DNA of 5,737 nucleotides, from contig JAUXBV010000264.1 of assembly GCA_030619215.1 (NCBI GenBank), positions 1 to 5,737 of the forward strand, written 5' to 3'. Both the position numbers and the translations under genes were made by a program. The notes below the pieces were generated by a model, which ran no database searches, was not told where the DNA came from, and was given only the letters and a program-made list of their open reading frames with translations. Position 1 is the stretch's first letter. Every line of letters starts with the position of its first letter. This DNA comes from Fibrobacterota bacterium. Its GTDB lineage: Bacteria > Fibrobacterota > Chitinivibrionia > Chitinivibrionales > JANQEN01. Shown piece by piece: positions 1 through 4,839 of this stretch.

Positions 1-1043
1 GCCAGCGCAGCATTCAAACCCTCGAAATCGTATTCTCCCTTTTTCTTTGGAATCATAACCGGCCCGGATGCGTCCGCTGCTTCGCTTTCCTTATGTTCTT
101 TTTCCTTTTCAGGCTCCTTAAAGTAATGAAAAAGGTCGAATCCCCTTTTGGTAATGACGATACCCAGGTCAAGTTTAACATCCTTTTTCTCTTCGGAAGA
201 ACCGCCCCCTCCTCCGCCCCCTGCCCCGGATGACTCCGGAAGCTTCAGCTCAATAGCGCCTATCTTTACAAACTCGGCAGAGCTGAGAAGCAGCGGGATC
301 AGTATAACCATGAGGTTCATCATAGGTGCGATGTTCGGCTCAGTTTCAACCTCCTGCTTTATGCGCCTGCCTGTAACACGATACTCCTTCCGCACAGCTT
401 CCGTGGGTAACAAAACCTTCAGAAGCGATGCTGCGTACCGGTCAATCTCCTGTACGGTATTATCCACCTTAGATTTAAATATTGAAAAAACCAGGACGCA
501 GGGCACACTGATCATAAGCCCTAAAAGCGTTGTGTTCATAGCTGTCGATATACCGGACGCAAGAAGCGACGACTTTACAACAGGGTCCACATCAGGCCGG
601 GCAACTGCGGCAAATGAGAGTATCAAACCGAAGATGGTACCCATCAGCCCTAAAAGCGTTGAAACGTTCCCCAACATCAGAATGTAGTTTATTCTTTTCT
701 CCAGAATAGGAATCAGGTGAAGCGACTCCTCTTCCATGGCACTCAGAATAACTTCCGTGGGTTGCCCTTTTCTCTTTATCCCTGCACCGACGATACGCGG
801 CAGCGCACGCTTTCCTGCGGTATGGCACAGTTTATAAGCTTCATCAAGCTTCTTTTCCTGTAAAAGAGCCTTGAGGTGGTCGATGAAAGACTCGGCGTCA
901 ACATTGGTGCGTCTCCGTATATCCAGCCACCGTTCGATTATCAAACCCAGTGCGGACACTGCCAAAAAAGCAAGTATCCACATGAATGCAAACCCGCTCT
1001 TGTCCGGAGAAAACGCCTTTATTAATTCAGCAAAAATATTCAT
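1..1043 (-). CDS. ExbB/TolQ/MotA-ExbD/TolR fusion protein, 3' end cut by window edge
   Basis: This reads without a stop from ATG 1043 to the left edge (347 codons visible). An in-frame TAA at 1052-1050 lies just upstream, so this is the first possible start. Residues 1-212 are an ExbB/TolQ/MotA proton-channel subunit: TM1 about 17-37, a cytoplasmic loop, TM2 about 119-146 (GLMGTIFGLILSF) and TM3 about 164-189 (GISTAMNTTLLGLMISVP). Residues 236-269 are the ExbD/TolR membrane segment (PNIAPMMNLMVILIP, ending in ELKLPE). Then come a seven-glycine linker (275-281), a periplasmic strand region (LDLGIVITKRGFDLF), a Lys/Glu-rich insert (about 309-322) and an ExbD-like YDFEGLNAAL. The family harvests proton motive force in the inner membrane to drive a periplasmic or outer-membrane partner. 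The fusion fits topologically: the ExbB C-terminus and ExbD N-terminus are both cytoplasmic. The oddity is N243, where ExbD has its proton-carrying Asp. The gene starts 14 nt after the standalone exbB and has no clear Shine-Dalgarno sequence, so it is probably co-transcribed and perhaps translationally coupled. The substrate or partner is unknown. Confidence 0.9.
   Translation of the reverse strand, partial: MNIFAELIKAFSPDKSGFAFMWILAFLAVSALGLIIERWLDIRRRTNVDAESFIDHLKALLQEKKLDEAYKLCHTAGKRALPRIVGAGIKRKGQPTEVILSAMEEESLHLIPILEKRINYILMLGNVSTLLGLMGTIFGLILSFAAVARPDVDPVVKSSLLASGISTAMNTTLLGLMISVPCVLVFSIFKSKVDNTVQEIDRYAASLLKVLLPTEAVRKEYRVTGRRIKQEVETEPNIAPMMNLMVILIPLLLSSAEFVKIGAIELKLPESSGAGGGGGGGSSEEKKDVKLDLGIVITKRGFDLFHYFKEPEKEKEHKESEAADASGPVMIPKKKGEYDFEGLNAAL
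517..661 (-). repeat. 16-bp exact direct repeat inside the fusion gene (TM2 and TM3)
   Basis: The 16-mer agccctaaaagcgttg occurs at 517-532 and 646-661, exactly 129 bp (43 codons) apart. Both copies are in the same reading frame and encode Thr-Leu-Leu-Gly-Leu, once in TM2 (residues 129-133) and once in TM3 (172-176). With one mismatch the match extends to 19 bp. The standalone paralog has TLIGL and TLSGL at these places, so the identity may have arisen recently by local copying or by chance in similar helices. Confidence 0.6.
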
Positions 1044-1057
1044 AGCTTTTTATTGAG

Positions 1058-1825
1058 TTATATGTTTATTTCCTTAACAAGTTTATTATCAGTAAAAATC
1101 TTAATGTTATTGTGGGTTACATGAAGTCCGATCCCCTCTTTCAACTGGGCAGAGCTGATATGGAATTTCTGTACTTTGTAGGACTTTTCAACGAGTGCGT
1201 TGACAAGGCGCAGTGAATATTCATCTATCTCGTCTATTATTTTTTGCGTCTTTGACTTGAAAAGGGAAAAAATAACGATTGCCGGAACCGCAACCATAAG
1301 CCCCGAAAGTGTCGTATACATGGCAGCAGAAATACCGCCTGCAAGGAGCGTCGACTTCTCCGCGGCATCGATCCCCGGCCTTCCCACTGCCGCAAATGAC
1401 AGGATCAGGCCGTAGATTGTTCCCATAAGTCCAATCAATGTCGCCACATTACCGATAGTGGCCAGGTAATTGGTCCTCTTCTCCAGTTTGGGAATCACCT
1501 TGAGTGTAGCTTCGTCAATTGCATTTCTTATCTGGTCAGCACCCAGCTTCGCACTGTCAATTCCGGCTTTGATAACCTCGGAAAGAGCCATTCTGCCTCC
1601 CTTCCGGCACATATTCTGGGCGGCTGCGACATCATCCTTTTGAATATGTTTCAGAATATCTTTAATAAACAGCTCTGTTTTAAATCCGGATTTAATGGTG
1701 AGGTAAATAAACCGTTCAATGGTAATTGCAATACAGAATACTCCCACAACAAGCAAAATCCACATGAAAACAAAGCCGGGTTCCGATGAACTGAAGGAAT
1801 GGAAAAATTTTGCCAAAAAGCCCAT
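1058..1825 (-). CDS. Standalone ExbB/TolQ/MotA-family proton channel subunit
   Basis: A 255-residue inner-membrane protein of the MotA/TolQ/ExbB family. TM1 is about residues 17-38 (GFVFMWILLVVGVF). A cytoplasmic helical region follows at 45-115. TM2 is about 121-147 (GNVATLIGLMGTIYGLILSF) and TM3 about 163-188 (GGISAAMYTTLSGLMVAVP). The TM2 and TM3 motifs and the PxLEKRxNYL segment are the family hallmarks. It is paralogous to the ExbB half of the downstream fusion: no gaps through residue 210, 91 of 210 identical by hand count, and about 63% identical over 111-200. The start is fixed by a strong GGAGGA five nucleotides upstream. After residue 212 it has about 43 extra residues, with no ExbD membrane helix, ending GLHVTHNNIKIFTDNKLVKE, which loosely resembles an ExbD strand. 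It likely forms a pentamer alone or mixed with the fusion. The symbol exbB is withheld because the transported or energised partner is not known. Confidence 0.93.
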   Translation of the reverse strand: MGFLAKFFHSFSSSEPGFVFMWILLVVGVFCIAITIERFIYLTIKSGFKTELFIKDILKHIQKDDVAAAQNMCRKGGRMALSEVIKAGIDSAKLGADQIRNAIDEATLKVIPKLEKRTNYLATIGNVATLIGLMGTIYGLILSFAAVGRPGIDAAEKSTLLAGGISAAMYTTLSGLMVAVPAIVIFSLFKSKTQKIIDEIDEYSLRLVNALVEKSYKVQKFHISSAQLKEGIGLHVTHNNIKIFTDNKLVKEINI

Positions 1826-1830
1826 GCTAA

Positions 1831-1836
1831 TCCTCC
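1831..1836 (-). promoter_or_regulatory. Strong Shine-Dalgarno site for standalone exbB
   Basis: Read on the minus strand this is GGAGGA, followed by five nucleotides (ttagc) and ATG at 1825. It is a near-perfect anti-16S match and decides the start codon. It is the only strong ribosome binding site in the window; the other genes have weak or no such signal, which suggests this channel subunit is made in greater amounts than the downstream fusion. Confidence 0.85.
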
Positions 1837-1892
1837 GTTTCTAATGTATTTGTAATTGATTTTGTTTCAATAGACCCTACAAAATTGAAAGC

Positions 1893-1920
1893 TTTATATA
1901 AATTAATTGTTACTACTCAA
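1893..1920 (-). promoter_or_regulatory. Candidate sigma-70-type promoter for the exbB operon
   Basis: On the minus strand TTGAGT (1920-1915) is separated by 16 nt from TATAAA (1898-1893), predicting a start near 1886 and a leader of roughly 60 nt before ATG 1825. The -35 box lies mostly within the left outer arm of the inverted-repeat element. A second pair, TTGAAA/TACATT closer to the gene, would place the start inside the Shine-Dalgarno site and is less likely. This is a consensus match only, in AT-rich DNA. Confidence 0.35.
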
Positions 1921-2044
1921 GTATAGCTTCAAATAATGTCATTGCGAGCGAAGCGAAGCAATCTCATCTTTTCAGGTATAGAAGATTGCTTCGCTTCGCT
2001 CGCAATGACACAGAGAAAGTTACACCACCTGAGTAGTAACAATT
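1905..2044. mobile_element. Nested inverted-repeat element, MITE- or REP-like, about 140 bp
   Basis: The outer arms are 15-bp perfect inverted repeats: AATTGTTACTACTCA at 1905-1919 and its reverse complement at 2030-2044. Inside them are 28-bp perfect arms (1937-1964 and 1983-2010). If the ends are taken as GTTACTACTCA (1909) and TGAGTAGTAAC (2040), the 132-bp core is flanked by AATTAATT on the left and AATTGATT on the right, which match 7 of 8 and could be a target-site duplication. No coding sequence fits inside. It sits in the only large gap of the minus-strand cluster, between the small exported-protein gene and exbB. A non-autonomous mobile element is the best reading; no transposase is in the window, and mobility is inferred from structure alone. 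Confidence 0.55.
1937..2010. repeat. 28-bp perfect inverted repeat with 18-nt loop
   Basis: The left arm 1937-1964 begins TGTCATTGCGAGCGAAGCGA and the right arm 1983-2010 is its exact reverse complement, with an 18-nt spacer (1965-1982). Each arm contains the short tandem GCGAAGCGAAGC. Transcribed from either strand it would form a very stable hairpin. The TCATTGCGAGCGAAGC word is, from memory, a dispersed repeat motif in a range of bacterial genomes; that recollection is unverified here. There is no T-tract after either arm, so it is not a classical intrinsic terminator, though it could stabilise the 3' end of the upstream small-gene mRNA or attenuate read-through into exbB. Confidence 0.9.
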
Positions 2045-2087
2045 GATTATCTTTTTCAAAGGGACGATCCGGCATACCTGGTACATA

Positions 2088-2411
2088 TCAAGGTACATAA
2101 TTGGTAATCCTCTCTCCTTCAAATTCGAACGCACCGCTATAGGGAGATTTTTCTATTGCCTCTCCGCTGCTAAAAACACTCACATTGACCTCACTGTCCA
2201 GGCTTTTCATTACCATGGGGGTAAAATTGGGGCGCTGCTCTGCCTTAATGAGAACAAGCTGAGGCCTCCTGATCTTCCCCTCAATCTGAACCTCGTCAAA
2301 TATAATTCTCTTTATATCATCATCGGCATAGGTAAAAGAGAACATACATACCAAAACAATAAAAGAAACAAGTGTTAAATTATTGATATTAAAAGTTCTT
2401 AATACATTCAT
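2088..2411 (-). CDS. Small exported protein next to the ExbB/ExbD genes
   Basis: This is a 107-residue protein. Residues 1-29 look like a signal peptide: Arg at position 5, a hydrophobic stretch LTLVSFIVLVCMFSF, and probable cleavage after Thr-Tyr-Ala before Asp30. Cys22 is preceded by Val, so it is a poor lipobox and a lipoprotein is unlikely. The mature part (about 78 residues) has alternating strand-like segments: IKRIIFDEVQIEGKIRRP, QLVLIKAEQR, a VNVSVF strand and a terminal FEFEGERITNYVP. The IxFDxxxIEGxIRRPQ pattern resembles, from memory, short segments encoded beside ExbB/ExbD or gliding-type genes in myxobacteria and Fibrobacterota. An in-frame TAA (2417-2415) just upstream makes ATG 2411 the first start, and AAGGA lies 14 nt before it, rather far. 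It is on the same strand as the exbB pair, 262 bp upstream of it. It could be a periplasmic partner of the motor; no function is assigned. Confidence 0.75.
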   Translation of the reverse strand: MNVLRTFNINNLTLVSFIVLVCMFSFTYADDDIKRIIFDEVQIEGKIRRPQLVLIKAEQRPNFTPMVMKSLDSEVNVSVFSSGEAIEKSPYSGAFEFEGERITNYVP

Positions 2412-2555
2412 TTTTTAAGAAAATTTCCTTTATGTATATTTATAACCTGATTTTTCATTCAACATCGGTGAGATAGTATTGTTCATAAATTATTATATAT
2501 CTATGTAAAAAAAATTTCACTATTAAAACTATTTATAACCCATTGAATTATAATT
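2412..2555. other. Divergent intergenic region, AT-rich
   Basis: This 144-bp gap separates the minus-strand small-gene start from the plus-strand isomerase start and must carry promoters for both directions. An 11-bp direct repeat TATTTATAACC occurs at 2437-2447 and 2530-2540, close to each gene's start; it could be a shared operator half-site or chance in AT-rich DNA. On the minus strand TTGAAT with an 18-nt spacer and TATACA (2438-2433) is a weak promoter candidate, but its start would fall on the ribosome binding site. No RNA gene or terminator is seen. Confidence 0.5.
2479..2507 (+). promoter_or_regulatory. Candidate promoter for the isomerase gene
   Basis: TTGTTC (2479-2484), a 17-nt spacer and TATGTA (2502-2507) would start transcription near 2514, giving a leader of about 42 nt. 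It is a moderate consensus match in AT-rich DNA, chosen because the better TATAAT at 2549-2554 abuts the ATG and cannot serve this start codon. Confidence 0.25.
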
Positions 2556-3152
2556 ATGAAAAATGTGATTACACGCGCAAAAGAAATCATTAATGCAGAG
2601 GCGGATGCACTGCTCAATATTCCCCTGGATAAAAACTTCGAAAAGGCTGTCAATACCCTTAATAAATGCAGCGGCAAGGTTATTACAACCGGTATGGGGA
2701 AAGCCGGTACCGTAGCAAAAAAGATGGCCGGGACTCTCTGTTCTACCGGCACCCCCGCGACATATCTCCATCCCGGAGAGGCAGCTCACGGCGACCTCGG
2801 CCTGTTACATAAAGGAGACGTCATTATCGCGTACTCAACAAGCGGGAAAACACGTGAAGTAATAGAAATGCTTGAATTGGCCCACCATTTCGGTATTGAG
2901 ACAACCATAGGCATCACCTCGCATCCTGACTCGGAAATACGGAAGCAATGCTCTATAGTAATTGATATGGGTATCATTAAAGAGCCCTGCAAACTAGGTC
3001 TGACACCTACGTCCAGCACAACCGTGATGATTGCTATCAGCGATGCGCTGGCACTTGTATTAATGGAAGCTAAAAACTTTACGAAAAAGGATTATGGCCT
3101 CAGGCATCATGGCGGGTACCTGGGGAGAAAAGCGAAGCAGACCAAGATTTAA
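2556..3152 (+). CDS. kdsD: D-arabinose-5-phosphate isomerase, SIS domain only (KdsD/GutQ family)
   Basis: This 198-residue cytosolic enzyme should interconvert D-ribulose 5-phosphate and D-arabinose 5-phosphate, the entry to Kdo for LPS. The whole protein is one SIS domain. Visible family motifs are ITTGMGKAG (K49 matches the catalytic Lys59 of E. coli KdsD), HPGEAAHGDLG (72-82), the sugar-phosphate loop STSGKTRE (94-101), IKEPCKLGLTPTSSTT (141-156, E143 matching Glu152) and RHHGGYLGRK (183-192, H184 matching His193). KdsD usually runs to about 330 residues because two CBS domains follow; here the chain stops right after GRK. CBS-less isomerases of this size are known in other bacteria. The usual SHPGG reads RHHGG. 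An in-frame TGA at 2544-2546 makes ATG 2556 the first start. No Shine-Dalgarno site is seen. The alternative, a hexulose-6-phosphate isomerase, is less likely because of the HPGEAAHGD motif. Confidence 0.88.
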   Translation: MKNVITRAKEIINAEADALLNIPLDKNFEKAVNTLNKCSGKVITTGMGKAGTVAKKMAGTLCSTGTPATYLHPGEAAHGDLGLLHKGDVIIAYSTSGKTREVIEMLELAHHFGIETTIGITSHPDSEIRKQCSIVIDMGIIKEPCKLGLTPTSSTTVMIAISDALALVLMEAKNFTKKDYGLRHHGGYLGRKAKQTKI

Positions 3153-3204
3153 CGGTTAACAGAAACTAATTACCACTACATTTTTAAACTACTATTATAC
3201 TGAT

Positions 3205-4827
3205 ATGAAAAAATCCTCCGATTTTCTTGTAATAGGCAGCGGCATTGCCGGACTCTGCTTTGCGATCAATGCGGCAAAACAGGGCAGTGTTATAATGGTT
3301 ACCAAGAAGAAAGATAATGAATCAAATACCAACTATGCCCAGGGCGGCATCGCATCGGTTCTCGACCCCCGTGACAGCTTTGCATTACATGCTCAGGACA
3401 CCATTTCCGCCGGTAAAGGCCTGTGTCATGAAGATGCCGTACAAATCCTTGTAGAAGAAGGGCCCGGCCGTATCGAGGAGCTCATTTCCTGGGGAACGAA
3501 ATTTACCACATCTTCCTCCTCTAAGGCATTTGCAAAGCTCGATCTTGGAAGGGAAGGCGGGCACTCCGTAAACCGGATCGCCCACTCACGTGACCTTACC
3601 GGTAAGGAAGTGGAAAAAAGCCTCCTTAAAAGTATCAAGCAGGATCCGAATATCACCCTATATGAAAACCACTGTCTGGTCGAGCTTATTACCAATCACC
3701 ATATCACTAAAAAATCGAAACAAAACACCTGTTACGGCGCTTATGTGCTTGACACAATAAACAGAGAAATAACCGCCGTTCGCGCTAAAATAATCTTTCT
3801 TTCCACAGGCGGGGCCGGCCAGGTATATCTTCACACGACGAATCCGGAGATCGCCACCGGCGACGGTATCGCCTGCGCCTTCAGGGCCGGCGCAGAAATT
3901 AACAACATGGAATTTATACAGTTCCACCCTACCACTCTTTTTCACGCCGATTACCATTTAGAAACCAAAGCATTTCTTATATCGGAAGCCCTGCGCGGAT
4001 ACGGAGCGATATTAAAAGACAGCCGCGGCAGAGAGTTCATGAATAAATATCATAAGATGAAGTCCCTTGCCCCGCGGGATGTGGTTGCCCGCGCCATAGA
4101 TTTCGAGATGATAAAAACGGGCGAGTCGTGTGTATACCTTGATATACGCCACGCGCCAAAATCACAAACGCGGCGGCGTTTTCCCAATATCTACGCACGC
4201 TGCAAAGAGTATGGCGTTGACATAACAAAGGAGCTTATCCCTGTTGTCCCGGCGTCCCATTATATCTGCGGCGGTATACGCTCCGACACCTATGGAAGAA
4301 CAAGCATCAACAACCTGTACGCAGGCGGTGAAGCCGCCTGCACCGGAGTACACGGTGCAAACAGGCTCGCATCAAACTCGCTTCTTGAAGCCCTGGTGTT
4401 TTCAAAACGCTCTGCATTTCACGCCGGAGACAGGATAAAGCCCCTGAAACGTATCCCGGCCAGTCTCATTCTGCCATGGGATGACAGCGGAACTATTGAC
4501 AACGAAGAATGGGTTCTCGTGTCCCATAATCTTAACGAAATTAAAAATATAATGTGGGATTATGTTGGAATTGTCCGCTCCAACCTGCGCCTTGAGCGCG
4601 CAATGCGAAGGCTGAAACTGTTAGAGAGTGAAATAGAAAACTTCTACCGTCGAACCAAAATCACTCCGAAGCTACTGGAACTGCGGAATATCGTTACTAT
4701 TGCCAAACTTATTGTTATATGCGCACTTAAACGTCATGAAAGCCGCGGCCTTCACTTTACAACCGATTACCCGGGGCAGAATGATCGTTTCTGGAAGCGT
4801 GACACGAAAATAATAAAGTCTATATAG
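3205..4827 (+). CDS. nadB: L-aspartate oxidase
   Basis: This 540-residue flavoprotein, the same length as the E. coli enzyme, oxidises L-aspartate to iminoaspartate using FAD. It is the first step of de novo NAD synthesis, and the product goes to quinolinate synthase NadA. It belongs to the succinate dehydrogenase/fumarate reductase flavoprotein family. Visible features are the N-terminal dinucleotide-binding GSGIAG (11-16), NYAQGGIA (43-50), REGGHS (116-121; E117 matches Glu121), STGGAGQVY (200-208), EFIQFHPTTL (236-245; H241), LAPRDVVARAI (288-298; R291 matches Arg290), SHYICGGI (351-358; H352 matches His351), YAGGEAACTGVHGANRLASN (372-391; R387 matches Arg386) and the C-terminal helical domain with ESRGLHFTTDYP (512-523). 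All key residues are present, so it should be active. It begins 52 nt after the isomerase with no terminator between them; an in-frame TAA at 3157-3159 and no other start codon fix ATG 3205. No clear Shine-Dalgarno site. nadA and nadC are not in the window. Confidence 0.97.
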   Translation: MKKSSDFLVIGSGIAGLCFAINAAKQGSVIMVTKKKDNESNTNYAQGGIASVLDPRDSFALHAQDTISAGKGLCHEDAVQILVEEGPGRIEELISWGTKFTTSSSSKAFAKLDLGREGGHSVNRIAHSRDLTGKEVEKSLLKSIKQDPNITLYENHCLVELITNHHITKKSKQNTCYGAYVLDTINREITAVRAKIIFLSTGGAGQVYLHTTNPEIATGDGIACAFRAGAEINNMEFIQFHPTTLFHADYHLETKAFLISEALRGYGAILKDSRGREFMNKYHKMKSLAPRDVVARAIDFEMIKTGESCVYLDIRHAPKSQTRRRFPNIYARCKEYGVDITKELIPVVPASHYICGGIRSDTYGRTSINNLYAGGEAACTGVHGANRLASNSLLEALVFSKRSAFHAGDRIKPLKRIPASLILPWDDSGTIDNEEWVLVSHNLNEIKNIMWDYVGIVRSNLRLERAMRRLKLLESEIENFYRRTKITPKLLELRNIVTIAKLIVICALKRHESRGLHFTTDYPGQNDRFWKRDTKIIKSI

Positions 4828-4839
4828 CAGGCATAATCA

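Noticed and set aside
148..687. Plus-strand open frame of 179 codons
   Set aside because: It is antisense to the ExbB-ExbD fusion; its proline run is only the complement of the glycine linker, and it shows no family motif.
1937..2010. Strong hairpin as an intrinsic terminator
   Set aside because: There is no run of T after the stem in either direction, and the loop and arm lengths are longer than usual. A role in mRNA stability remains possible, but a terminator call is not supported.
1937..2010. CRISPR repeat or attachment site
   Set aside because: There are only two inverted copies, not evenly spaced direct repeats with spacers, and no integrase or cas gene is nearby.
2080..2099. Direct repeat GGTACATA (2080-2087 and 2092-2099) at the end of the small gene
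   Set aside because: It is two short copies 12 bp apart across a stop codon, with nothing else to support a function.
2336..2356. Lipoprotein signal at Cys22 of the small exported protein
   Set aside because: The residue before the Cys is Val, not Gly, Ala or Ser; a standard signal peptide cut after Ala29 fits better.
2043..2378. Plus-strand open frame opposite the small exported-protein gene
   Set aside because: The minus-strand reading has a signal peptide and a coherent pattern; the plus-strand reading has no motif and begins at the repeat element border.
2549..2554. Perfect TATAAT as -10 box for the isomerase
   Set aside because: It ends one base before the ATG, so transcription would start inside the coding region. 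The same problem applies to TATACT (3196-3201) before nadB.
3385..4438. Several open frames of 60-100 codons within nadB in other frames
   Set aside because: They are shadows of a full-length conserved enzyme whose motifs run through the whole span.
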